The notes under the pieces are model-generated. The model did no database searches. It saw only the letters and a program-made list of their open reading frames with translations, and had not been told where the DNA came from. A DNA stretch of 64,000 nucleotides, from NCBI GenBank assembly GCA_013400975.1, contig WBMZ01006340.1:124001-188000 (forward strand), read 5' to 3'. Made by a program: the position numbers and the translations under genes. Of this stretch, positions 9,755 to 21,803 are shown piece after piece. This DNA comes from Atrichornis clamosus. Its lineage: Eukaryota; Chordata; Aves; Passeriformes; Menuridae. Positions within the stretch are counted from its first letter, which is position 1. Each line of letters begins with the position of its first letter.

Positions 9755-12700
9755 TTGGACTTGGAATATCCAACCAAGAGAATTTATGGGAAGTTGTTTA
9801 AGGCTCAGTTTTGGTTCCAGCAATGGGCAATGCAGGGAGGTTATTGCTGCTGGCATCACCCTGTGATGGAAAACACCCCACGAGGTCACAGCCGGGCTGG
9901 AGAGGAGGAGGAGGGGGGGTCAGTGGCAAACAAAGGCTGTGGCAGAGCCTGTGCCAGACCCACTCAGCTCAGGGGGGTCAGATGCACCAAACCTCACACA
10001 CAGAGGCAGCCTGACAGTGAGGGACGGACAGACAGACAAGCAGAGCACAGCCCTCCCCCTGAGGACCGTGCTGGTCCTGTGGGATTTGCACCTGGCAGGG
10101 TGCAAAGCTCAAATTCATTTTGGAAATGCTTCCAGCAGTTCTCCAAACCTGTGAGTCCTTCAGCCACTCGCCCTTCACGGTGTCTGTCTTTATCAGGAGG
10201 AAATTGCCCACAGCTCCCTCTGCAATGAGTTCTTCAAGTGAGCCCAGATTTTTCTCTATCCTAGGAAACAACTTCTGAAGGACTCCTCCAATATCCACCA
10301 CCAAGTCTTCCAATAAACACCTCCAATATCCATCGCCAAAGCATCCTCATCCTCACCTCGAGAGAGCTGGCTGGAACAGGAGCACCCAACCTGCTGTTGA
10401 GGTCAAAAACCCAAACAAAAGGAGAGGAAAGCCCAGGGGCAATGAATCGGGAGGAATTCGTTCCTTTAGCAGTTCCAGCTCCATCAGGCATGAAAGTTTA
10501 GGATGCTCTCGGGGGAGGGAAGATTCTTGTCTCAAGGCAAACTGGCCTACTCACTCTATTTATAGAGGAGAGGCAGCATTTTAGCCCTGCTGCAGCTCAG
10601 CAGGGCCCACTGAGATGCTCTGCACATTATGCAAGTGCTCCAGAGGCAGGTTTTTCCCCTGGCCCAGCCCCACAAGGAGCTACAAGGGGCATGGGATGTC
10701 CCATCCAGGGCAGGAGTCCCCATCCAGCCCATCCCCACGCTGTGATGTGGGAAAACTCAAGCACTGTCCATCCCCCTTCTCCACTGACATCAGCTGGGCC
10801 TGGAAAAGCAATATAGAGCATCCAGCTTTCCCACAACCCCTCAGCTGGGAAGCATGTGGAACTGCAAGCAAAAAATAGGTAGAAATTGGGATTTTCTGAA
10901 CATTCCTGTGCTGATGGGAATGGCAACAAATTCTGCTCTCTGGTGTAAATTCCAGGTCTGGCTGTTCCCTGTGGGGTTCCAGGGGACAGGTTGGGAGTCA
11001 TCCCCTCATCCATGGCCACTCAATGTCCAGGGAGCAGAGCAGGGGCTGCTGCAGGCAGGACTTTGGCCTTCAAGGTGTTGTTTCTGATTTTGGGACCAAA
11101 AGAGATCCTCTGGCCACCACAAAGTTCCACAGGAGGAGGATGTCAAGCAGTCACCATGACACAGCCAAATTAACTAATATCCTCTTTTTCTCCTTATCTT
11201 TCCCAAGGAAATTTAGCCTTCTAAAGAATTCTTTGCCTGTCTCCTATCTCGGCTATTAATAATAATAACAAAGGGAGCCATCAGTGGGAATGTAATCCTC
11301 ATCTTTTAGGACAGGGTCACAGGATGTTTCAGGAATCCAGCCTGTTCCTCGTTCACAGGCAGCCAGAGCAAGAAAGGCACATTTAACCACAAAAATCTTA
11401 TCAATCTCATGCTAATGTGAGCCCTCAAGACTTAAAATCTGTGGTTTTATAACCAAACCCCAAGTCTAGGTATATATACATACATAAACACTGAGCCCTT
11501 CCTCACATCTGCAGTCCCGCCCTTGGGAGCTTCCCGTTGGGAAGCACAGGAGTGGGATCAAGCTGGAGGGCCCTGAGGGTGAGCAGCAAAATGGGAATGG
11601 TCTTTCTTTCCACAGCACCTGCCTCCTTGCTCACCACAGGGGACTCAAATAGAGTCCCAAATAAAAACATTTAAATCTCAGTGGATAAATCCCCAGCCAG
11701 AGCCAAGTCCGGCAGAGTCAGGGGCACTAAAACACCAAGCAGGACTTGCTAAACACAGCAGGCTGTGCTGCTCTTTAGGGATAATTCACCAAGACCCAGG
11801 GATTTCCTGGGCATCTCCCCACCAGTGCGCCTTCCTGCTTACTCATCACCCTCAACAGAAGCCTTTGATAACTGGTTAAATCCCCACACCCAGATGCCGC
11901 AGGAGTTCATCCTGCAATAACCACAACCTTTGAGCCAGAGGGGACAATCAAGGCACATCACTGAGGGGCACTTCAGCACAACCAGAGCAAGATTTGTGGC
12001 TTCATCGGGGAAGGATCCAGACTTCTTATAACACCTGCAGGAACCTGGAAATTCACCTCCAAGGCATAGCCCTGGAAAATTTTTCCAACATCACCCTGGT
12101 GCATCCTGCGGTGTGGGATGGCAAGAGGGCAGCTCTGCCTGCTGGGGCTGAGCAACACTTCCCACACCACAGTATCCAGTAATACCAGAGCCAAAAATTC
12201 CACCAGCACCGGAGCACAGCCCTTTGCCACCTCTCCTGGGAGCAGGAGCATCTCCTGGGCATCTCCAGGGTGGAATGGTCCCTGCTGGTGGCACCCAGAT
12301 TGTTACCCACGAAGGATGTCACACCGGTGCAGTCACACACAGCTCACACCGTGCCAGCTCGGGCCCCCTGGCTCCCTCCCACGTCCCTGCATCCCAACAC
12401 GTCAAACCATCCCCTCTGCGGTGCCTGGGGCGGCGCTTCCGGCCCCTCCAGCTGAACAAACAGCCCCGGTGCCTCCCACACGTCCTCAGCCTAATTAAAG
12501 GGGGAAATGTGCTCTGCTGCTGCTCACTACAGGCACATGGAGCGAGAAACATCACAGGCTCCGTGGGAGACCCCCTGTCATCAGCCAGGCTGAGGCAGCA
12601 GGAAAGGAGAGGCTGCCGCAAAGGGAACAGTGGGATCAAACAAATAATCCTGGGCACTGAGGGACTGACCCAGGCTGAAATGGAACCAGCAATTAACACA

Positions 12701-13423
12701 TCTTTCTCTATTCCTCATTAAGCTAATCTTCCAGTGGTTACTAGAGATAGGGACACAAGTTTTAACTCCTTGCTGGAGGCCAAGAAATGGTGGAAGCCAC
12801 ATCAGGCTGGCATTTGGGGCTGGCCCAGGGGGAAGCAGTGCTCTGGGGTTTGCCAAACTGCCTCAGCCCCACGTGGCACCTCCTCAGAGTAAGCCTGCAC
12901 TCAGGTCTAGGGGATGCAACAGGTTGTAAGAGGCACCTGGGAGTTGTCCGTGCACAAAAGTGTGAATCCACTGCAGGGACACCGATGTTTTTGCCCCGGT
13001 CTTGGGGTGGGAGATGCAAAGAAAACAAAAGCACAAGCACCAGCTCTGGGTGTGGGAAGGGCACAGATGGCTGAGACTGGCACTTCAGGGAGGAACATGG
13101 GATCTTAGACATCCCTGAAATATCACCTTTGTCTAACAAAAACTGGGTGAGAGCAGAGCATGTCTCAAGAATAAAGCACCTAATGGCAGTGGCAGAGCCA
13201 GGGAAAGCTCTGATGTACCAGGTAGAGGCTGAAAACAAAATGAGGATCCTGCAAACACACCAAGAGTCACAGGTCAGATTTTAATATTTGACAGTTCATT
13301 GCCTCAGGCCCCATCACAGCCATGGCATCAGGCCTCACATGCGGGTGACACCAAGTGACAACCTGCCATTATTTACCATCCCCCAGAGGACAAAATCCAC
13401 TATTGACTTCAGGGCAGACAAGA

Positions 13424-13440
13424 GGAAGGAAGGAAGGAAA
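13424..13440 (+). repeat. (AAGG)n microsatellite, about 4 units
   Basis: Four consecutive AAGG/GGAA units in a purine-rich stretch. It is a simple tandem repeat of small size. Confidence 0.85.
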
Positions 13441-16075
13441 TCTGAGAGCACTCCAGCGATTTAGACCCAGGAGCTCCTTGCACAAGCGCCTGCAGGTGTT
13501 TACACAGTGGCTGCCTGATTTCCCCACAGGCTCAAACCGGGATTAGCAACAGCAACCTCCCCATCTTCCAGGGAGTCTTGCAAGGCTGACTTAATACCTT
13601 CAGCTGTTCCAGGAAGGGAAGTTAAAAGCATGTGGCACTGTTCAATTAACACTTGAACATATTTGCCATGTGTCTGCAGTGTCCTGAGAAGAGCTGTTTG
13701 TGGGAAACAGAGCTGTCCTTCTCCCTACTGGCAGGTGGGTCACAGCAAAGCAGCACTGCCAGTGTCTGTCCCTATTCCTCCTTCCTACACAAGGACAACA
13801 GCTTTTAATGGGAAAAATTAATAGAACAGTGCTGAATATCAAGGGTAATGCCAAGTGCGTTGTCTGTGAGATACTGGCAGTGCAGCTGCAGTCTCAGCAA
13901 TGCCTTGAGTTGCTCCAACAAGAAATACTGAGATTGCCACAGCACCAGAGTTGTCCTGGCATGGATTAAAAACACATAGAAGGCAAGGAAACTGCCTTTA
14001 CCACTTCCATCTGGGAAGGCTGAGCACAGGTCAGCTGCCACAGCCAGGAAAGTCTTTCTCTACCCATCCCTTACCCCTTTCTTCCCAGGCTTGCTCAGCT
14101 GTTTCACATCTCAGCTGGGAAGGCAGCACTGTCCTCACACTCATGGGCTGCACCCCTGCTCAAAGCCCTGGTGAGATAACGTGGTTATCTCGTGGTTACA
14201 GGGGCAGCAGGCTGCCAAGTAACAAGTGAAAAAGCAAAATAAACCATTTTTTCTGTTCTCATAAAGATCTCCTGCTCTGGGTGATGACACAACAGTTTCC
14301 CCAAAGCTCTGAATACATTTAATTCTTGTTAGATGTTAAAAGAGAGGCTCCTCCAGAAAGCCTCCCACCAAGCCCAGCTTTACCAGGCCAGCCCAGGGGT
14401 TTCTGCACAGCAGCTCTGTGCTGGTGTGTCCACAGCAGCCCAGCCCTGGGGGCTTTGGAGAGGAGCATCTGCCAAGAAACTCGTGCCAATAATTCAGCTG
14501 TTTCTCACAGTCCCTCCTGTCTGGGATCTACCACACGATCCAGCTTCTGGCCTGACAACTCAGGATCCTTCCCTCCTCATTTCAGGGGTTTGAGCTCCCT
14601 CAGACCGCTTCCTGCCTGCTCTCAGGAACTTTATTCATCATAATTTGCTAAATGGGACTAATGAGCTCACCGTCACACCCAACAGGCCCTATGAACCTCA
14701 GGGCTCCACCAGCCAGGAGCTCAGGAAAGCTTCAACTCCAAAAGCGAAGCTTTCCTGGGTCTCCAGGTCCCATCTAATGCCGCCCAGTGGAGAAAGAAAC
14801 ATCCTTGAGTGCCTTTTCTGTGATGAGCTGCACTTGCACGGAGGGTACCAGGCTTATCCAGCAGCCAGGAGAGCCAGGAGCACTCTGTGCTCCCCAAAGG
14901 CCCCAGGGCCAATGTCTGAGGTTACCGAGCAGGGTCTCCTGGGAACACAGGTCAGCCACAGGTCCTGTTCCCTTCCAGAAAACACAATCATTCACCTAAT
15001 GGGCAATTTGCTGCCATCTGGACATTCAGAGCTTGACCTGTGCTATGCCAGACATCCCTATGAAGTCAGTGCTTGGCACCAACAGGGCACTGCCACTGCC
15101 TGGCACTGCTGGAGAAGTGGCTGCTGACGAGCACGGATCAAATGAGCGTCAGAGCTTTCAGATGGATATTCCCAGTCTGCTTAGCAAGCACTCCTCCTCT
15201 TCCCTCCACCATGATTCCCTCCTGTGCCATAAAGGTGTCGGGCAGAGCAGTGTGGGAGGGCAGCCTGAATTCTGTTCCTTTCTCTCCAGAGTCAGCAGCA
15301 GCTCCTAACTGTCACGGACAGCCAGTTTATATTGCTCAGTGTCATTTTGCAATCCCTCCAGGCTGAGCAGAGCCCAGAGCTCTCGGCCCTGAACAGTTCT
15401 CTGGGAGAGTCAGTCCTTGGCACAGCAGCCATGGAACACCTCAAGGTTGTTCCAGCAAAGCCTCCTTCAGCATCAGGCGTTGGTCACTGAGGACATCAAG
15501 GCAAGGAGAAGCCTGTGAAGATGCCTGTGAAGGCACCACATCAACAAATCCTCCCCTGCTTTGCCTGCTGGAGTTGCACCTGTAAGATCCCGATCAGGAT
15601 TCACTGAAAAGAACGGAGACTCTGAATCCCAACTCCCTGCCCGGGCCCAGCACCCAAAGACGGAAACTCTGCTCTAATGAAGGAGCACAAAACACACTGC
15701 TGGTTTGATTTTAGCAGAGAAGCAGAGTCCCAGTAACCTCTTTCCCTTCCCGTAGCTGTCCAGTGACAACACATCCATACAAAGGTGCGCTGACAAAGAG
15801 CAGCACGAAAGTTGCAGAGATTTCATTATCCTGCTTTTTGACTCCAAGGGGCAGCTGAGGACTTGGCAAAGGACAGGAATGAGTGTGTGCACGCAAGCTG
15901 GGATGACTGAGCCTGTATCCATGTGGATGAGAGAGTACGTCTGAACAAGTGGGCTGGAGATGTGCGCGCCACGACAGCAGCGCCGTGCATCCCGAGCAGC
16001 TCCCTGCTCATCCCTCATCCCAAATTCGGGCTCATTTTCACGTTATGAATTGCAAAGGACCTATAATCGCACTCA

Positions 16076-16131
16076 AGCAAAGGGGGGAAAAAGGAAAAAA
16101 AAAAAAAGAAACTAAAAGGAAAAAGAAGAAA
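16076..16131 (+). repeat. Purine-rich low-complexity tract
   Basis: A long run of A and G containing a 13-A homopolymer at 16095-16107, with G6 just before it and GAAGAA after it. It is all-purine on the plus strand except for one CT. Confidence 0.88.
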
Positions 16132-16307
16132 TCAGACATGAGAAGGGAGGGCCAGGGAACAGGAAGCCAAACACAGAACTATTTCCAGGAGGAATAACAG
16201 CCATATGGAAAAAGTTACCAAGATGATGAATTCTGCCTTCAATATGTTCAAGAAAGAAACTGCATCAGACCCAGTCTGGGGGTGGCCAGATCCTTCAAGA
16301 GGGGAGG

Positions 16308-16319
16308 AAAAAAAAAAAA
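16308..16319 (+). repeat. Homopolymer A tract, 12 A
   Basis: Twelve adenines after GGGGAGG. Low-complexity sequence. Confidence 0.9.
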
Positions 16320-17089
16320 GCTGCCACCCCAGCTTGAACTTGAACATTTGGTGTTTCATTTGCATCTTGGAACGAGGCAACAGTTATCAGTCAAACTTTG
16401 CATTCTCTGCTTGGATCTCTGCCTTCCCGGGTCACATTTGTGGCTCTCACATAACCAGGAATCCCCCCGCTGCAATATGTTGCTTCTGGCTCGGCCCTGG
16501 AACCAAATTCCAGAGCAGCTGACATGGAAATTTACCATCAAACAACTATTAAAGTTTTACCTCAGGCTGTAAAAGCTGCTTTATGTGCTCTGCATACGGA
16601 ATGTAAATACGCGCCGGGCTCACGTGCTCCGTGGCACGCTGCCACCCAGCTCCACTCTGCCATTTCCTCAGATCCCAGCCTGGAGAAGTGCAGGGATGGG
16701 AATGAAGCCCCAACCCTACAAATCTGCAGCTCTCTGGAGGCTCGCTGGCTGCATTGCAAACTGCAAAACCCACCTGAACAAGTCAAGGCTTTTTTTGACA
16801 ATTAATTCATGAAGGTTTGTGATCCCATCTCACCCAGGTGTCTCCCTCTATTTTCACATCCAGTTTTATTGCCCCACTTGAAGGACTGGGGCAAGTGAAG
16901 CACAAAGGGCCATGGAAGGTTTGCACACAGACACCTCAGGAGAGCAGCCCAGCAGCTGCCCACACACACTCTCCCCAGTTTCTCCCCAAATTTCTCTCTC
17001 CTCAATTCACAGAGGTGCCCCCTGAGGCAACTCCACTGTGTGGAACTGCACTGTGGAGACACCTCTCTGATTCCTCATCTTCTAACGCA

Positions 17090-17184
17090 GGTACATCATT
17101 CAAGTACTTAAAGTTAACTGGGATGGATCCAGGTTTTTCTCCAATTAATGGCAATTTCTTTTTCTACTTTACATCCCAACTCCA
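17090..17184 (+). repeat. Dispersed direct repeat, copy 1 (unknown family)
   Basis: About 95 bp that recurs at 20101-20186 in the same orientation. The identical core 17134-17170 is 37 bp long and contains CCAATTAATGGC, a homeodomain-type TAAT/ATTA site. Before the core the copies match well but copy 1 carries about 9 extra bases (TACTTAAAG). After the core the match fades within 20 bp. It is not CR1 and matches no transposon I recognise. It may be an unclassified old repeat or a local duplication of a functional element. Confidence 0.85.
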
Positions 17185-20100
17185 TCTCCTGTCTTTCTTT
17201 CCATCCAAATCACCACCCACTTGCCTCCAAGGGTGGACAGCCTTTGCCAATGCAAGTATCCAGCAGAGAATTAAAGCTAGAAAGTATTAACCATCACTGG
17301 GTTTTTTCCATCACCAGCAAGCTCAAAACACTCTTTATTCAAGCTACAAGTGGGCTGATGTACATCTTCTGCAGATGTCTGTGTTCAAGGGGAAAAAAAT
17401 ACAGCAGCAGCGAAATCCTCCCTTGGCTAATAAACAGAAAGTAATTGCAGTTTGTTTCTTTGCTGCCAAAGAAGTGGCATTGATGGCATTGCCTGAGAGG
17501 GGCTGATTTATATCAGATTTTGTGCCTTTAGCTGCACAGTCCCCTCTAAACCCTACCCACAGCACAACCACACCTCCCTCACTCATCCCTTTGGTCCACA
17601 AAACCCAGACAATGATGGCAGAGGTTGTTGCTCTTTCCCATTCCTCAGTATATCACAAAACGACATCAAGCTTATTTTTCCTAATTCCCACACCAAAATA
17701 AGCACAGTGAGATATTTTCCAGCACAGAATAATCCCAACAGCGTGCCAGACTATGAGCCCCATGCAGGAAATGTAAGGGAAGTTATTTTGCCCAGGATAC
17801 AGAAGTGACTCTGCAGCAAAAAGGAACCCGGAGGGACTTTGCCACCAGCAAGGTTAAACCATTGCTTCTTCCCTTCTCCTCTATCAAGTGGCTGATTAAT
17901 TCCAAAGCAAGGTAAACAATAAACAGTGATTATGTGCATGGGGGGGGTGATGATTCAGCCAAAGCAGCAGATCAGCATTTGAGTAACAGGCTACAAACAC
18001 AGGCTTTATTTTCCCAGTGACGATTCTCCAGTGAGCAATGGAACAAGATGTCTCAAACAGCCACCAGGCAACAGCGTGGTCCCAGTGGTCCAGAGCTCAC
18101 CACACCATTAACCCAGGGGGCTGACGTGAAAAGTTTAAAAAAAAAAAATTTTTTTTTCAAATCAGCCCATAGGGGATCACACATTCCAGGACCTATTTTT
18201 TTCCAGCCAGGCAGCAGCAAACACAAACCAGCTGGGACATTTCAACTGGAATGGCAGTGCCTAGGAGAACATGCTCTGTCAAAAGAGATCTTCTGGAAAA
18301 GTGAAAATGTATCAGGACACCTGCAAAACAGCTCCTTTCTGCCTGCATAATCAAGCTCTGCAAAATTTAAATGGGTAATGCAAGAAAAACATGCTGGGGA
18401 AAGTTCTCCTACAAAGCCATAAAACCCTGAGCCACCGATGGGATGAAAGAAATCATGAAGGCAAGCATTTGTGCCTCTGTTTTATGCCTCATATTTTTGT
18501 TTTGCCTCATCACAGCCCTGATTGGATCCTGTCTGTTACTTGGATAAAGAGAAGATGGAAATGCTTTCTGTTGCATCAACAAAAAGCAGCATGAGAAGAG
18601 AACGGCGCGGGCAGCACGCCAGCTCCGAGGCAGCTCCGGGGCAGCGCTGCTCTGCAGCACTCCACAAAACTCTGTGGATTGAGTGGGATTCTGACCTCCT
18701 CACATCCATGGTCGGGGTGATTTGTACTTGTAGGAGTTCAGCTTGCCAGCCCAACATATTCCTTCCAAACACAATCACCTGGATGGGGTTGGAGAAGGAG
18801 GTAACAGCCTCTCTGCCTCTGGCCCGTTGAGGGTGGGCAGCTGGGAGTTGTACCAGGGCATCACTAAAACCCAAGGCTTGTGACGGTGAGTCTGGCAAAT
18901 TCCTCCCCACCTCCATGGCTTGTTCCCTCTCCCAAAATTCCCAGCTCATTCAGCAGCACAGCCCCACCTTGGCTGTTTGAACTCAGCTGGCACCAGCACC
19001 TCAGGTGCCTCCCGGTAACACCTGCCAGGTTTGTGGCATCAGCAGCAAGCAAGGGGTTAACTCATCCCAGGAATATATCCACTCCACTTAAGCAAAGCAG
19101 AGCAGCAAGGGGGCCCCACGGTGTTGACAACCCTAACAGCAAATTAAGAAGCTAAAATAAAATGCACCATCAAGCAAGCAGCTGGAGTGAGGCCAAAAAT
19201 CAGAAATAGATGTAAAGAAAACTGTATCGAGAAATCAGCTCCAAGCAGGCTCATTGAGCTCAATTACTAGAAATTAGAAAAGGAAATGGAAAAATTTATA
19301 TTGTAAGGACAGAATGCATTATGTGGCACCAATGATGGCTGCTCTGTTGATTGTCTCCCTCCTAATCAAGTTTTTACAGCGTGGGATTTGCAATACCAGC
19401 TCGGAATGCTATCGATACAGGAGGACAGCCTGGCACTTTCAGGCAGGAATTCACAGCTTACGTTTGCAACATCAAACCTGAAGTGAAATTCAGTGGCTGG
19501 GGTCTGTCCCCGTGACCCTGGTGACATTGCCATGTGCTCACATCTCAGCACTCAGCCTCCCCCAGCAGGCTGCAGGCAGGCTGGAGAACACAGAGGGTTT
19601 TTCAAGAGTTCCCATCAGGTTTCTTCTTGTACATTTAAAGCCAGTCCTCTTTTGAAACTCTACTCTGCAGCCAAGAGGGCCGATAGAGAGGAGATATTTA
19701 TTTAAAAAGTGAATACCAAGGAATATCATCTTAGAGAGAATGATAGTGCTCAAACCCAGGTACCACCTGTGCCCAGCATGGGGAGCAGCCCTAGAAGCCC
19801 CCCTGGGCAGGACACCAGCCTTGTCCTCACTTTGTCTCCCTAGAAGTTTCATTCAGCTTTCCCCTGGCAGAGTTGGAGATGGACTGGGAGCTGGAGGAAG
19901 AGTTCTCTCTCCAGCTCATTGTTTAAATTGACTTAATTCCTTCAAAATGTTTTCTGTTATTACATTTCAGAAGAGGAAAAAAGCCCATGTGAAGTTACAC
20001 AAGCCAAAGTAAAGAAGCTGATCCCTGATTTTGTTAAAGGGTTTATGGATACATGCATCCAGAAGTTTACTCCTTCAAAGCAGTCTCTTCACTGGGGTCA
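17185..20100. other. Unique DNA between the two direct repeats, with a motif-rich AT block
   Basis: No gene was recognised. An A12T9 tract lies at 18137-18157. The stretch 19,180-19,490 is AT-rich and carries several developmental-factor-like cores: CAATTACTAG, CCTAATCAAG, GTTGATTG and ATCGAT. It looks unlike the GC-richer sequence around it. Conservation cannot be judged here. Confidence 0.5.
18137..18157. repeat. A12-T9 inverted homopolymer
   Basis: Twelve A followed directly by nine T, a perfect short palindrome of low complexity. Stiff A/T tracts of this kind exclude nucleosomes in general. No gene boundary is seen here. Confidence 0.85.
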
Positions 20101-20186
20101 GGTACATAATTCAAGTTAACGGGGTGAATCCAGATTTTTCTCCAATTAATGGCAATTTCTTTTTCTACTTTGCATCCCGACTTCAC
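20101..20186 (+). repeat. Dispersed direct repeat, copy 2 (unknown family)
   Basis: Partner of 17090-17184, same orientation, core-to-core distance 3001 bp. The 37-bp core 20135-20171 is identical to the other copy. The flanking part reads GTACATAATTCAAGTTAAC and lacks the 9 bases present in copy 1. On the minus strand copy 2 lies in an open frame that includes the residues KEIAINWRKIWIH. The equivalent frame in copy 1 stops soon after the shared part, so coding is not supported. Confidence 0.85.
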
Positions 20187-21769
20187 TCCAAACTGCACTT
20201 GCAGCCCCGCAGTGTGCTCTCTAAAAGCCCAACAAAATAACTCTGTCCTCCGAGGACGTCTCGTCCCACATTCGGCTTTTAAGTGAATTTTATGGTATTG
20301 ACATTCCCCTATCCCTAAGGAAGGGCAAGGCCAAAAACACCACCTGGAAGCCTCCGGGCTGCGCAGCCCCACAGGCAGCACACCCCAGCCAGCCCGGCCA
20401 GCACGTGCCCAGCCCACGAGCTGCTGGTGCCAGTCCAGCCCAGCGCGGCAGGGACGCACGGCCACCATCTGATGGCTGCTTGGTGCCTTGCGGGAAGCCA
20501 GTGGGATTGATCCAGGTCCTGGTGGGCAGGTATCCATGTGTCTCAGACCCGCTGCCTGCCAGGACGGGGCTGGGTGGGTGCCAGGCACGAGCGGGACGGG
20601 GTCCTCTGAGGTCTGCTGGCACCTCACAGCACCTGCCCCGTGCTCAGGCGCGGTGCTCCAAGTCTGGCACCTCGTGCTGAGAAAGCCACAGCTTTGGGGG
20701 ATGCAGCTTCACCCCTTTCCCATGCTCACCAGAGCCATGAGGCTCCGAGGGGCACAGCACCAAGTTTCCATCAGAGAATTCCCATTCCTCTGCCCTTTGG
20801 CAGGAGCATGAGCCCAGAGACTCCGTGCAGAGGAAGAGCAGTTGCGTTGCCCAGGGAGCTGAGCCGTAGGGTGGAGCAGATGCCTTTAAAGGAGCAAATA
20901 TTTCTGGATCTGCAGTGGAGGCTGTGGGGCCTACTCAGGTACCCTGGCATGGAGCATATTCTCAGGGTGCAGGAAGATGGTGCTGTTGGGGCTGAACACC
21001 CTCAAACTGGCTAAGAAATCCCACTGGAGGAGTAGGTCCCACTGTCTCTCCCCAGAGTTATCCCAGCTCCCTTCCCACGCATGGCTCAGGGAGGGGCTGG
21101 AGGGCTCTCAAGCAGCTGTTTTCCTTAAGCAAAGGGAAGTTGCTTTTTTCCCAGGAAGACCACAGCATGGAAAAGAAACCAAGAAGGTGGCGTAGGCCCT
21201 GAGGCTCCGAGGAAGGCATCAGGGTTCATCAGGAACAGGAGGGGAGCTGTCAGGGAGAAGGGGGCGATGAACACGCCGGCAAGGAAGGACCGCAGGCGAG
21301 CAGGGGTGGGTGCTGGAGATGCTGGGGAAGCTGCTGAAGGGGTGGAGTGATGGGAAAAAAAAAAACCAAACCATGAAGCAAGAAGGGATTCTGGGTGTAA
21401 ACCTGAGACTTGGGTAAAGCAGCCCTGATTTTTCAGAAGGAAAAAGATGGTCAATAAAAAAAATCCCAGTCCACCCATCAGAGAACAGCAGAGAGATTCA
21501 GAGAGGGTGACAAGCACAGAGCAGAGGCAGCGGGGTCCAAAAACCCAACGCAGCTCAGCCTGGGTGAGGACCACAGTCCCACGAGGCACCCAGACAACGC
21601 AGGGCAGTGGGATTTTGCCCATCCCTGGCAGAAATCCTCACCAGCCTGCCCAGCTGCCTGCAGAGTGGCCCCTCAGGGAGGGACTGGAGCCTCGCTCCTG
21701 CAGCAGAGCAGGATACGGCACCGCTCCCGAGTGGGCGGCGCAGCCTCATCCTTCATGAATGAAAACTTT

Positions 21770-21803
21770 AAAAAAAAAAAAAAAAGAAAAAAAAGAAAAA
21801 GAA
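21770..21803 (+). repeat. A-rich low-complexity tract (A16 then GAAAA-like repeats)
   Basis: Sixteen adenines followed by A-runs separated by single G. It is a simple sequence, and the repeated lysine codons in the open frames here come from it. Confidence 0.9.

Larger units (their letters stand above)
8963..17089. other. CR1-free unique DNA, first part
   Basis: Eight kilobases without a recognisable gene or CR1 copy. It contains a TG/TA microsatellite near 9.04 kb, A-rich tracts near 9.74, 16.1 and 16.3 kb, and an AAGG microsatellite at 13.42 kb. The stretch 16,510-16,640 is relatively AT-rich with homeobox-like ATTA cores, then becomes CpG-containing (ACGCGCCGGGCTCACGTG). None of the open frames resembles a known protein. 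Confidence 0.55.

Noticed and set aside
17941..18040. TGATGA-type box suggesting a C/D snoRNA
   Set aside because: No terminal stem and no properly spaced D box could be found.
20067..20627. Minus-strand open frame of 186 codons containing direct-repeat copy 2
   Set aside because: The equivalent frame at the other repeat copy is broken soon after the shared part, so selection for a protein is not supported.
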